Shown in pieces: positions 14,613 to 23,350 of a DNA stretch of 51,149 nucleotides. The notes beneath the pieces were generated by a model. That model saw only the letters and a program-made list of their open reading frames with translations. It was not told where the DNA came from and searched no databases. The stretch spans positions 1-51,149 of the forward strand of contig JAMPAY010000017.1 in assembly GCA_023666945.1 (NCBI GenBank). The letters are read 5' to 3'. Both the position numbers and the translations under genes were made by a program. This DNA is from Paludibacter sp. (lineage in GTDB: Bacteria > Bacteroidota > Bacteroidia > Bacteroidales > Paludibacteraceae). The stretch's first letter is position 1, and the number at the start of each line of letters is the position of its first letter.

Positions 14613-17231
14613 TCAATGTGCTTCCAACCAATTAGCCCCTACCCCGCAATCTGCAATGAGCGGCACCGACAGATTCACAACATTCTGCATTTCCTCCACT
14701 ACCATGTGTCGTACACGCTCCAATTCGTTACGTGGCACATTAAAGTTGAGTTCATCATGCACTTGCATAATCATCACTGCCTGTAATTTCTCTTCTTTTA
14801 ATTGCTTATGAATACGTACCATAGCCAATTTAATAATATCGGCAGCCGTCCCTTGAATAGGAGCATTCACAGCATTGCGTTCGGCAAAACTCCGCACAAC
14901 GGCATTGCGTGAATTGATATCGGGCAAATAACGCTTTCTGCCAAATAACGTTTCCACGAATCCTTGCTGACGAGCACGCTCTTTAGCCTGTTCTATAAAT
15001 GCCACCACACCCGGAAATGCAGCAAAATAACCGTCTATCAAACTTTTAGCCTCAGCTCTGGAAGAACCTAATTGCTGCGCAAGACCAAAAGCGGAAATAC
15101 CGTAAATAATACCAAAATTAGCCGTTTTCGCCTTACGTCGCATATCAGGGGTAACCTCTTGCAATGGCACGCCAAAAATTTTAGCCGCTGTTGCAGCATG
15201 AATATCCTGACCACTACGAAAAGCACTAATCAGATGAGCATCCTGACTAAAATGTGCCATAAGACGTAACTCTATTTGCGAATAATCGGCCGATAAGAAT
15301 ACACAACCCTCGTCAGGAATCACCGCACGACGAATATCACGTCCTCGTTCGCTCCGAATGGGCAAATTCTGCAAATTCGGATTACTGGACGACAGACGCC
15401 CGGTAGCCGTTACGGTCTGATTATAAGATGTATGTATCTTCCCTGTCTGCAAGTTAATCAGTTCGGGCAACGCATCGATATAAGTGCTAAGCAACTTTTT
15501 CAATGCACGATAATCAAGTATTTTACCCACAATAGGATGAGTATCGATCAGAGAGAGAAGAACCTCTTCGGAAGTTATATATTGCCCACTCTTTGTCTTT
15601 TTCGCCTTCGGGTCAAGATGCAATTGGTCAAAGAGTACCTCACCTACCTGTTTGGGAGAATTAAGATTAAAAGGTTGTTGCGCCAAGTCTTGAATTTCTA
15701 CCTCTATACGCTTCATTTCCTCCGTCATTGTGCGTGATGCTTCACCCAATACGGCACGGTCAAACCGCACTCCCGCACATTCCATATCGGCCAATACAGG
15801 CACAAGCGGCATCTCCATATCTCGGAAGAGTTTAACAGCCCCTGCCTTTTCCAATTCTTTCTTTAAAACAGGACGCAGTAAGAAGGTTGCCGCCAATCTG
15901 CTTTCCGGACGCTCATCGCAGACTCTGTGCAAATATATTTCACTCAAATGAGGAGTGTCATGCAATGTTTCCGGCTGAATAAGATAATGCGCTATCGAAG
16001 TATCAAAAAGGTCACCCCGTAAACTTACCCCCATTCGCTGCAGTTGTTTCATATCACTCTTCATATCTGCACTTATCTTGCCTATCGAGGGGTTGCCAAG
16101 CAAAGTTTCTATATCCTTGTTTAATACCGTACGGCACACCACATCCTCTTGAGCGCATAGATAAACGTATTCATCTTTTATACTAATCGCCAAACATGTA
16201 GCCGATAGCGGAAGTTGATCCGTAATGATAATCCTCGGTGTAATCATTGCAGGTTCCTCCAACGTAGAGAACAAATCAGGTTCTGCATTCGTAGGCAAGG
16301 AAGTTGGAGTAGTCGGTGAAACTGAGAACAAATCAGGTTCTGTTATGGCTGAATGTGCATTGATGTTTGCCGTTTGATATTTCTTAAGCAAACTGCGAAA
16401 TTCCAAACGGGTATATAAGTTGGTCAGTGCTGCTATATCCTCATCTTTCTGCACAAGAGCATTTTCGTCTAATTGTATAGGGACATCCGTACGGATTGTT
16501 GCCAAAAAACGTGAAAACAAAATCTGTTCACGCTGGGTTTCTATCTTTGTTTTCAAAGCCCCTTTCAATCCTTCCGTATGTGCCAACAGATTATCAATCG
16601 ACCCATATTCTTGCAGCAGTTTCACTGCCGTCTTCTCACCGACTCCTACACAACCGGGTATATTATCCGATGCATCCCCCATCAATCCAAGCAAATCAAT
16701 AACCTGCTGCTGATGGCTAATGCCATATTTCTCACATACCTCAGTCGGACCCATTTGTTCAAATCCGCCTGAATGACGCGGACGGTACATATATACATGT
16801 TCTGATACCAACTGACCGTAGTCCTTGTCCGGCGTTGCCATATATACCTCATAACCTTCTCTTTCCGCCTGACCGGCAAGTGTACCTATCACGTCATCCG
16901 CCTCATAACCGGGAATCTCCAATACGGCAATATTCATCGCTTGCAAAATTTCCTTTATTACAGGAACCGCTTTCTTTATATCTTCCGGAGTTTCCTCGCG
17001 TTGGGCTTTATATTGTTCGAAAGCCTCATGCCGAAAAGTCTTGCCATGGGGGTCAAAAGCAACACCTATATGCGAAGGAGATAAACGTTTCAGCAAATCC
17101 TCCAAAGTAATAACAAACCCGAAAATAGCAGAAGTATTCTCTCCTTTCGAAGTAATACGAGGCACACGAATAAAGGCATAATATGCCCTATATATCATTG
17201 CATAAGCATCTACAAGAAGCAATCTTTTCAT
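14613..17231 (-). CDS. polA: DNA polymerase I
   Basis: PolA fills gaps and removes RNA primers during replication and repair. The 872-aa protein has the 5' nuclease domain at residues 1-290 (LLLVDAYAMIYRAYYAF, YEADDVIGTLA, LLGLMGDASDNIPG) and the polymerase domain at about 460-872 (TGRLSSSNPNLQNLP, SADYSQIELR, RRKAKTANFGIIYGIS, MQVHDELNFNV). Between them the 3'-5' exonuclease domain is shortened and I find no DxE motif. Proofreading is therefore probably absent, as in Thermus PolA. A long Pro/Thr-rich linker with two PDLFS repeats precedes it. It diverges from nrnA. Confidence 0.96.
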   Translation of the reverse strand: MKRLLLVDAYAMIYRAYYAFIRVPRITSKGENTSAIFGFVITLEDLLKRLSPSHIGVAFDPHGKTFRHEAFEQYKAQREETPEDIKKAVPVIKEILQAMNIAVLEIPGYEADDVIGTLAGQAEREGYEVYMATPDKDYGQLVSEHVYMYRPRHSGGFEQMGPTEVCEKYGISHQQQVIDLLGLMGDASDNIPGCVGVGEKTAVKLLQEYGSIDNLLAHTEGLKGALKTKIETQREQILFSRFLATIRTDVPIQLDENALVQKDEDIAALTNLYTRLEFRSLLKKYQTANINAHSAITEPDLFSVSPTTPTSLPTNAEPDLFSTLEEPAMITPRIIITDQLPLSATCLAISIKDEYVYLCAQEDVVCRTVLNKDIETLLGNPSIGKISADMKSDMKQLQRMGVSLRGDLFDTSIAHYLIQPETLHDTPHLSEIYLHRVCDERPESRLAATFLLRPVLKKELEKAGAVKLFRDMEMPLVPVLADMECAGVRFDRAVLGEASRTMTEEMKRIEVEIQDLAQQPFNLNSPKQVGEVLFDQLHLDPKAKKTKSGQYITSEEVLLSLIDTHPIVGKILDYRALKKLLSTYIDALPELINLQTGKIHTSYNQTVTATGRLSSSNPNLQNLPIRSERGRDIRRAVIPDEGCVFLSADYSQIELRLMAHFSQDAHLISAFRSGQDIHAATAAKIFGVPLQEVTPDMRRKAKTANFGIIYGISAFGLAQQLGSSRAEAKSLIDGYFAAFPGVVAFIEQAKERARQQGFVETLFGRKRYLPDINSRNAVVRSFAERNAVNAPIQGTAADIIKLAMVRIHKQLKEEKLQAVMIMQVHDELNFNVPRNELERVRHMVVEEMQNVVNLSVPLIADCGVGANWLEAH

Positions 17232-17253
17232 TATTTCATCATGTTTAGAGCGA

Positions 17254-17284
17254 CAAAATTACGTATTTTCTTTGGCTTTGACAA
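17254..17284 (-). promoter_or_regulatory. polA promoter
   Basis: Minus-strand TTG (17282-17284), a 20-bp spacer and TAATTTTG (17254-17261) lie 22 bases before the polA ATG. It overlaps the region driving nrnA the other way. Confidence 0.65.
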
Positions 17285-17305
17285 TGCGGTTTGATAAATA
17301 ATATG

Positions 17306-17313
17306 TATTTTTG
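17306..17313 (+). promoter_or_regulatory. -7 box TATTTTTG before nrnA
   Basis: TATTTTTG lies 33 bases before the nrnA ATG. A TTTG at 17277-17280 is 25 bp away, longer than usual. It is divergent from the polA promoter. Confidence 0.5.
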
Positions 17314-17346
17314 CAGTTCGAATCAAACAGAACATATTCACACCCT

Positions 17347-18369
17347 ATGATTGCCGAAAAAATCAATAAGCATGAAATTGCAGAAGCACAGAACCTCATT
17401 CGCGAAGCACAATCTGTTGCCATACTTACACACATGTCACCCGATGGAGATGCTATTGGGAGTGCCTTGGGTATGAAACACTATCTCGAACAATTAGGCA
17501 AAACACTTGTGGCAATCGTAGTTCCCAACCGCTTCCCCACTTTCCTTGCCTGGATGCCCGATTCCGAAAACATCTTGATTTACGAAGAACGGCAAGCTGA
17601 GTGCAATACCATTATCAAAGAAGCAGACCTATTGGTGTGTTTAGATTTCAACAACCTGAAACGCATTGGGAAAATGGGTATAACAGCCGCAGAATCACGA
17701 GCAAAAAAATTGCTCATCGACCACCATCTCGCCCCACAACCCTTTGCCGATGTCACCATCTCCTATCCCGACATGCCATCTACCTGCGAACTGCTGTTTC
17801 GTTTCATTTGTGCCTGCGGTAACTTCAATCTGATTGACCTACCCCTTGCCGAATGCCTGTACACAGGCATGATGACCGACACAGGCAACTTCTCTTTCAA
17901 CTCCTGCCAAGCCGATATCTATTCCATCATTGCCGAATTGGTACGTATCGGAGTTAACAAAGATGCCATCTACAATAAGGTTTTCAACACCTATTCCGAA
18001 GACCGAATGCGGCTAATGGGATTCTGCCTATACAAAAAGATGCGTATTTTTCCAGAACTACATACGGCACTCATCACACTCTCACGACAAGAACTCTATC
18101 GATTCAATTTCCAATCCGGAGATGCTGAAGGTTTGGTCAACCTTCCTTTGCAGATTGCCGATATACATTATTCCGTCTTCATGCGTGAAGATAAAGATAA
18201 AATCAAAATCTCTTTCCGCAGCCAAGGCGACCGACCGGTCAACGAATTTGCCGCCCTATTTTTTAACGGAGGCGGGCACAAAAATGCCGCAGGAGGAGAA
18301 AGTTATAAGTCTATCGAAGATACTATTGCACATTTCGAGCAACATTTCACGCAATATTTCAATCGCTAA
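17347..18369 (+). CDS. nrnA: DHH-family phosphoesterase (NrnA-like)
   Basis: This bifunctional oligoribonuclease / 3'-phosphoadenosine-5'-phosphate phosphatase degrades short RNA fragments and pAp. The 340-aa protein shows the DHH-domain motifs SPDGDAIGSALG, LDFNN, LIDHH and MTDTGNF, then a DHHA1 domain ending in GGGHKNAAGG. I use ATG 17347; a TTG 36 bases upstream would put the start inside the promoter box. It is convergent with the GNAT gene. Confidence 0.9.
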   Translation: MIAEKINKHEIAEAQNLIREAQSVAILTHMSPDGDAIGSALGMKHYLEQLGKTLVAIVVPNRFPTFLAWMPDSENILIYEERQAECNTIIKEADLLVCLDFNNLKRIGKMGITAAESRAKKLLIDHHLAPQPFADVTISYPDMPSTCELLFRFICACGNFNLIDLPLAECLYTGMMTDTGNFSFNSCQADIYSIIAELVRIGVNKDAIYNKVFNTYSEDRMRLMGFCLYKKMRIFPELHTALITLSRQELYRFNFQSGDAEGLVNLPLQIADIHYSVFMREDKDKIKISFRSQGDRPVNEFAALFFNGGGHKNAAGGESYKSIEDTIAHFEQHFTQYFNR

Positions 18370-18397
18370 ATAATGCCTATCTCATTGCTCTGTAACA

Positions 18398-18952
18398 CTA
18401 CTGCACAATAGCAGCATTCCGATACGTATACTTTTCGCGGGTCAAGCAAGTATAATGCACTGCACGAATATCACCCAAAGGGGTTTCTACACTATCTTGC
18501 ATACGCTGCCATACGAAACCACACTTTTCAGCCACACGTGCCGATTGATGGTTTTCGGCATAATAACTGCACCAAATCGCCCTGCAATGCAAATCGAGAA
18601 AAGCATGCTCTAACAAGCGTTCCACTGCTTCGGCAGTAATACCTTTACCCCAATACGGGACACCTATCCAATAGCCTATCTCACATTCATCATCTTCCAA
18701 AGGCATATTGGCATCAGCATTTTGCATTAAACCAATACAACCTATAGGCAGTCCTGTCGACTTCAACACTATAGCATAGACCTCGGGAGCAGAAAAAACG
18801 GTTTGCAAAACGAAAAGACTGTCTTCCATTGTCTTATGCGGAGACCAGCCTGCCGCCAAACCGATACGAGGGTCACGTGCATTCCTGAATAGTTCATGCA
18901 CATCATCCGCTTGCCAAGCGCGAAGCAAAAGACGTTCTGTTTCCAATTGCAT
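18398..18952 (-). CDS. GNAT-family N-acetyltransferase (RimJ/RimL-like)
   Basis: This is an acetyl-CoA-dependent transferase of 184 aa. The N-terminus LETERLLLRAWQADDVHELF and the acetyl-CoA-binding region IGYWIGVPYWGKGITAEAVERLLEHAF followed by NHQSARVAEKCGF are typical of the RimJ/RimL-like GNAT branch. The substrate (protein N-terminus, antibiotic or small amine) is not deducible. It starts 11 bases after the BAX-inhibitor-like gene and is probably co-transcribed. Confidence 0.88.
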   Translation of the reverse strand: MQLETERLLLRAWQADDVHELFRNARDPRIGLAAGWSPHKTMEDSLFVLQTVFSAPEVYAIVLKSTGLPIGCIGLMQNADANMPLEDDECEIGYWIGVPYWGKGITAEAVERLLEHAFLDLHCRAIWCSYYAENHQSARVAEKCGFVWQRMQDSVETPLGDIRAVHYTCLTREKYTYRNAAIVQ

Positions 18953-18963
18953 CTTTCTGCCGA

Positions 18964-19704
18964 TTAGTCGCGCTTACCGAATATACGCAACAAATAAAGA
19001 AACAGATTTATAAAGTCAAGATACAATGTCAGCGAACCCATCAAAGCAATCTTTTGTGTCGATTCGTTCACATCATCGCCATATAACATCAACATGGCTT
19101 TTATCTTCTGTGCATCATAAGCCGTCAACGCTACAAATACAAGCACTCCCACAACCGTAATGCCCCAATACAAACTCGAACTGCCCAAAAATATGTTCAC
19201 CAAAGAAGCAATAATCAGCCCGATGAGTGCCATCAGCATAAAACGTCCTATACCGCTCAAGTCTTTCTTTACAAAAGTTCCTATAATAGCCATCGCAGCA
19301 AAAGTACCGGCTGTAATAAAGAAAGTACCTGCAACGCTCTCCTGAGTATAAAGCATCAGCAAAGGACCTAATGTCAGCCCGTTAAGTATACTGTACACAA
19401 TAAACATCACCGTGGCTGTAGTAAAACTCATCTTATCAATGCGAGCACTCAAAACAACCACCAACACCAACTGTGCTATCAGCAATACAAACAACGGAGT
19501 AGGATTCGAAAATAACGATGTCAACAACATGGCTGAATGCGACACTATCCAAGCCGTCAAACCGGTGATACACAAAGCCGCTGTCATCCACCAATATACA
19601 TTCTTCATTAGCGTTGATACTACTGTAGGGTTACCCGTAAAAGTCGGATGTCCGGCATTCTCCTGTGAATAATGCCATTCTTGTTTGTTGAGTTCGTTAT
19701 TCAT
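18964..19704 (-). CDS. BAX inhibitor-1/YccA-family membrane protein
   Basis: This integral inner-membrane protein has seven hydrophobic segments and the family ending (VALTAYDAQKIKAML, LDFINLFLYLLRIFG). Bacterial members of this UPF0005/TMBIM family include calcium-leak channels and a modulator of FtsH. The start is taken at ATG 19704 (MNNELNKQEW); ATG 19725 adds seven residues. A minus-strand -7 box TATATTTG lies at 19811-19818. Confidence 0.9.
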   Translation of the reverse strand: MNNELNKQEWHYSQENAGHPTFTGNPTVVSTLMKNVYWWMTAALCITGLTAWIVSHSAMLLTSLFSNPTPLFVLLIAQLVLVVVLSARIDKMSFTTATVMFIVYSILNGLTLGPLLMLYTQESVAGTFFITAGTFAAMAIIGTFVKKDLSGIGRFMLMALIGLIIASLVNIFLGSSSLYWGITVVGVLVFVALTAYDAQKIKAMLMLYGDDVNESTQKIALMGSLTLYLDFINLFLYLLRIFGKRD

Positions 19705-19846
19705 CTCTATTATGTATTTATTCAATTAAACAATCAAAATTCTATGTCGCAAAAGCAGCAAAAATCATACCAACAACTCCGTCTGCCACTCTTTCATTCT
19801 TTTCCTGCTGCAAATATATAACTCCTAATTACAAATCCCCACATTA

Positions 19847-19864
19847 TGTGTCATGTTTGACACA
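19847..19864. promoter_or_regulatory. inverted repeat TGTGTCA-N4-TGACACA
   Basis: A perfect 7-bp inverted repeat with a 4-base spacer lies 165 bp upstream of the uxaC -7 box and just upstream of the divergent box. Size and symmetry suit a dimeric regulator, such as a LacI or GntR protein for hexuronates, but no such regulator is encoded here. Confidence 0.4.
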
Positions 19865-20011
19865 CCTATTTCCACACTCGACATCTATCTCTACATTCAC
19901 AAATCTTATGCGCCAACACCTCTCTGCACATCATGCACAAACCTTATGTATTAAGAGCAGTTTATCTACAGAATATGTCAATTTTTGCACGTTGATACCA
20001 TAAAAACCCGC

Positions 20012-20019
20012 TACTTTTG
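20012..20019 (+). promoter_or_regulatory. -7 box TACTTTTG before uxaC
   Basis: TACTTTTG lies 78 bases before the uxaC ATG, with a TTG at 19992-19994 (17-bp spacer, slightly short). The predicted leader is about 70 nt. Confidence 0.55.
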
Positions 20020-20096
20020 CAACGTGATAAAATGCATTTCCCTTTGGCGAAGTGCAACAACCCGAAACAATATAACAACGAACAACATAACACATT

Positions 20097-21503
20097 ATGA
20101 AACAGTTCCTTGACGATAATTTCCTGCTTCAAACCGAAACGGCGCAGAAGTTGTATCATGAGCATGCGGCAAAAATGCCGATTATCGACTATCATTGTCA
20201 CCTCATACCTAAAATGGTGGCTGACGACTATCAATTCCGTTCCCTCACGGAAATATGGCTCGGGGGAGACCACTACAAATGGCGTGCCATGCGTACCAAT
20301 GGAGTAGACGAACGCTACTGCACCGGCACCGATACATCCGATTGGGAAAAATTCGAGAAATGGGCGGAAACAGTTCCTTATACCATGCGTAATCCGCTCT
20401 ACCATTGGACGCACCTCGAACTCAAAACCGCCTTTGGTATCAATAAATTGCTATCACCGGCTACAGCACGCGAAATCTACGACGAGTGCAATGCCAAATT
20501 AGCCACCAAAGAATATACGGCACGCAACCTCATGCGCCACTATAATGTAGAAACCGTTTGTACTACCGACGATCCCATTGATACACTCGAATATCACAAA
20601 CAGTGCCGCGAAGACGGATTCGAAATAAAGGTCATTCCTGCTTGGCGTCCCGACAAAGCCATGGCAGTAGAAAATCCTGCTGCATTCCGGGCTTATGTCG
20701 AAAAACTCGCTGAAGTGAGCGGAGTCACCGTTTCTCAATTCTCCGATATGCTGCAGGCATTACAACTACGACACGATTTCTTCGCTTCACAAGGATGCCG
20801 ACTGAGCGACCATGGCATTGAAGAATTCTATGCCGAAGATTATACCGAACAAGAAATCAACAACATCTTCGATAAGGTATACGGAGGACATTCACTCACT
20901 CACGATGAAATTCGCAAATTCAAATCAGCTATGTTGGTTGCCTTTGCCGAAATGGATTACGAAGCAGGATGGGCACAGCAGTTCCACTACGGAGCCATTC
21001 GCGACAACAATTCCAAGATGTTCCGTCAGTTAGGACCCGACACCGGATTCGATTCTATCGGCGAATTCAATACAGCAAAAGCAATGTCCAAATTCTTGGA
21101 TACACTCAATGCCAAAGGCAAATTGGCAAAGACCATACTATACAACCTCAACCCATGTGCCAACGAAGTCATTGCCACCATGCTCGGAAATTTCCAAGAT
21201 GGCACCTATCCCGGTAAAATACAATTCGGTTCCGGTTGGTGGTTCCTCGATCAAAAAGACGGTATGGAAAAGCAAATGACCGCACTCTCAAATCTCGGAC
21301 TCTTAAGCCGTTTTGTCGGAATGCTTACCGACTCGCGATCATTCCTGAGTTATCCGCGGCACGAATATTTCCGACGCACCCTCTGTAACTTGCTCGGCAA
21401 TGATGTTGAAAACGGACTGCTGCCTGCAAGCGAACTGCCGTTCATCGGACAAATGGTCGAAAACATCAGTTACTACAACGCAAAAAACTATTTTAATTTC
21501 TAA
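20097..21503 (+). CDS. uxaC: glucuronate isomerase
   Basis: UxaC isomerises D-glucuronate to D-fructuronate and D-galacturonate to D-tagaturonate, the first step of hexuronate breakdown. The 468-aa protein has the family length and motifs: KMPIIDYHCHLIPK near the N-terminus (metal-binding His), HWTHLELK, CTTDDPIDTLEYHK, GSGWWFLDQKDGM and MLTDSRSFLSYPRHEYFRR. It is the first gene of the operon with kdgK, eda and an ExuT-like carrier. The reductase and dehydratase steps (UxaB/UxuB, UxaA/UxuA) are not in the window. Confidence 0.96.
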   Translation: MKQFLDDNFLLQTETAQKLYHEHAAKMPIIDYHCHLIPKMVADDYQFRSLTEIWLGGDHYKWRAMRTNGVDERYCTGTDTSDWEKFEKWAETVPYTMRNPLYHWTHLELKTAFGINKLLSPATAREIYDECNAKLATKEYTARNLMRHYNVETVCTTDDPIDTLEYHKQCREDGFEIKVIPAWRPDKAMAVENPAAFRAYVEKLAEVSGVTVSQFSDMLQALQLRHDFFASQGCRLSDHGIEEFYAEDYTEQEINNIFDKVYGGHSLTHDEIRKFKSAMLVAFAEMDYEAGWAQQFHYGAIRDNNSKMFRQLGPDTGFDSIGEFNTAKAMSKFLDTLNAKGKLAKTILYNLNPCANEVIATMLGNFQDGTYPGKIQFGSGWWFLDQKDGMEKQMTALSNLGLLSRFVGMLTDSRSFLSYPRHEYFRRTLCNLLGNDVENGLLPASELPFIGQMVENISYYNAKNYFNF

Positions 21504-21574
21504 CAGATAACACATTCGAGGGCCGACCTTGGCACACGAACAACTGTAAACTATAAGTAATTAACACAATAACA

Positions 21575-22597
21575 ATGGCAAAGATTGTAACGCTGGGCGA
21601 AATCATGCTTCGCCTCTCACCCGACGGCAACGACCGTTTTATTCAGTCAGAATCATTTCGCATCATCCCCGGTGGGGGTGAAGCCAATGTCGCTGTTTCC
21701 GTTGCTAACTACGGACACGATGCTTATTTTGTAAGTAAACTTCCTAAACACGAAATCGGACAAATAGCCGTCAATGCACTACGCCGTTACGGAGTAAACA
21801 CACAATATATAGCACGTGGAGGAGACCGTGTCGGGCTCTATTATGCCGAAACAGGAGCATCCATGCGCCCCAGTAAGGTTATTTACGACCGCGCCCATTC
21901 TGCTATTGCCGAAGCCGATGCTGCCGATTTCGATTTCGATACCATCATGCAAGGCGCCGATTGGTTCCATTGGTCGGGCATCACTCCCGCCATTTCCGAT
22001 AAGGCCGCAGAACTCACACGTTTGGCTTGCGAAGCCGCTAAACGTCATGGAGTAACCGTCAGTGTTGACCTCAATTTCCGCAAAAAATTATGGACGTCCG
22101 AAAAAGCAATCTCTATCATGCGTCCACTCATGCAATATGTCGATGTTTGTATCGGTAACGAAGAAGATGCCGAACTCTGTCTCGGTTTCAAACCAGATGC
22201 CGATGTCGAAGGAGGACAAACCGATGCTGCAGGCTATGAAGGAATCTTCCGTCAAATGATGCAGGAATTCGGATTCAAATATGTCGTATCCACATTACGC
22301 GAATCCTATTCCGCCACTTTCAATGGATGGAAAGCACTCATATACAACGGAAAAGAATTCTATCAGTCCAAACGCTACGAAATCAATCCTATCATCGATC
22401 GTGTAGGCGGAGGCGACTCTTTCTCCGGTGGATTGATTCACGGTTTGCTCACCAAACCCACACAAGGCGAAGCATTAGAGTTTGCCGTGGCTGCCAGCGC
22501 ACTCAAACATACTGTCAACGGCGATTTCAACCTCGTTTCTACAGAAGAAGTTGAAGCACTCGCCGGAGGAAATGCAAACGGACGTGTACAACGATAA
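21575..22597 (+). CDS. kdgK: 2-keto-3-deoxygluconate kinase
   Basis: KdgK phosphorylates 2-keto-3-deoxy-D-gluconate to KDPG with ATP. The 340-aa protein belongs to the PfkB ribokinase family: an N-terminal GEIMLRLSPDG and GGGEANVAVSVANYG, and a C-terminal DRVGGGDSFSGGLIHGL with the catalytic Asp. A 71-bp gap separates it from uxaC and 18 bp from eda. Confidence 0.93.
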   Translation: MAKIVTLGEIMLRLSPDGNDRFIQSESFRIIPGGGEANVAVSVANYGHDAYFVSKLPKHEIGQIAVNALRRYGVNTQYIARGGDRVGLYYAETGASMRPSKVIYDRAHSAIAEADAADFDFDTIMQGADWFHWSGITPAISDKAAELTRLACEAAKRHGVTVSVDLNFRKKLWTSEKAISIMRPLMQYVDVCIGNEEDAELCLGFKPDADVEGGQTDAAGYEGIFRQMMQEFGFKYVVSTLRESYSATFNGWKALIYNGKEFYQSKRYEINPIIDRVGGGDSFSGGLIHGLLTKPTQGEALEFAVAASALKHTVNGDFNLVSTEEVEALAGGNANGRVQR

Positions 22598-22615
22598 TTT
22601 AACAACGAAGCACAC

Positions 22616-23281
22616 ATGAGCAAATTCGATAAACTCGCCGTACTCAACAAAATCGGCACAACAGGCATGGTTCCTGTCTTCTATCACAAAGATTTGAACA
22701 TCTGCAAACAAGTAGTCAAAGCCTGCTATGAAGGAGGTGTACGCGCTTTCGAGTTCACTAACCGTGGCGATTTCGCACACGAAATCTTTGGCGAACTTGT
22801 CAAATGGGCAGACAAAGAATGTCCCGAGTTGGCTTTGGGTATCGGTAGTGTAGTAGACGCTCCCACCGCTGCACTATATATCCAATTAGGGGCTAACTTT
22901 GTAGTCGGACCACTCTTCAATGCCGATATTGCACCCGTCTGCAATCGTCGATTGATTCCCTATTGCCCCGGATGCGGAACGGTTACCGAAATTGGTAAAG
23001 CACAAGAACTCGGATGCGACCTCACAAAACTTTTCCCCGGTGACGTCTACGGTGCAAATATGGTTAAAGGACTCAAAGCACCCATGCCATGGAGCAAAAT
23101 CATGGTAACCGGCGGTGTCGCTCCTGAAAAAGAAAACCTCGAAAAGTGGTTCAAGGCAGGAGTCTATTGTGTAGGAATGGGAAGCAAACTTTTCCCTAAA
23201 GAAATCATCGCTGCCGAAAATTGGACATATATCACCGATAAGTGCCGCGAATGTCTCGCTATCATTGACGAATGTAAGTAA
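22616..23281 (+). CDS. eda: KDPG/KHG aldolase
   Basis: Eda splits 2-keto-3-deoxy-6-phosphogluconate to pyruvate and glyceraldehyde-3-phosphate through a Schiff base. The probable lysine is Lys138 in LTKLFPGD, with Glu46 in FEFTNR as general base and the phosphate-binding TGGVAPE near the C-terminus. The 221-aa length is normal. It directly follows kdgK, whose product is its substrate. Confidence 0.93.
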   Translation: MSKFDKLAVLNKIGTTGMVPVFYHKDLNICKQVVKACYEGGVRAFEFTNRGDFAHEIFGELVKWADKECPELALGIGSVVDAPTAALYIQLGANFVVGPLFNADIAPVCNRRLIPYCPGCGTVTEIGKAQELGCDLTKLFPGDVYGANMVKGLKAPMPWSKIMVTGGVAPEKENLEKWFKAGVYCVGMGSKLFPKEIIAAENWTYITDKCRECLAIIDECK

Positions 23282-23291
23282 TAATCAAACA

Positions 23292-23327
23292 GTGAAGATG
23301 GCTTCTTCTTCAGAAAGCCATCTTCAC
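23292..23327 (+). promoter_or_regulatory. intercistronic hairpin between eda and the carrier gene
   Basis: GTGAAGATGGCTT (23292-23304) pairs perfectly with AAGCCATCTTCAC (23315-23327) around 10 bases. Only TT follows, so it is at most a weak terminator. It may stabilise the upstream mRNA or reduce carrier expression. Confidence 0.6.
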
Positions 23328-23350
23328 TTGCTTCATAATAATGTAATATC

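Larger units (their letters stand above)
19726..20096. other. intergenic control region of the hexuronate operon
   Basis: 371 bp between the divergent BAX-inhibitor-like gene and uxaC. It holds the minus-strand box at 19811-19818, an inverted repeat at 19847-19864 and the uxaC box at 20012-20019. No gene is seen. Confidence 0.6.

Noticed and set aside
9451..19864. Shared word TTTGACACAC in the element's operator (9451) and the uxaC upstream palindrome (19857)
   Set aside because: Ten bases shared between two A/T-rich control regions can be chance; the repeat structures around them differ.
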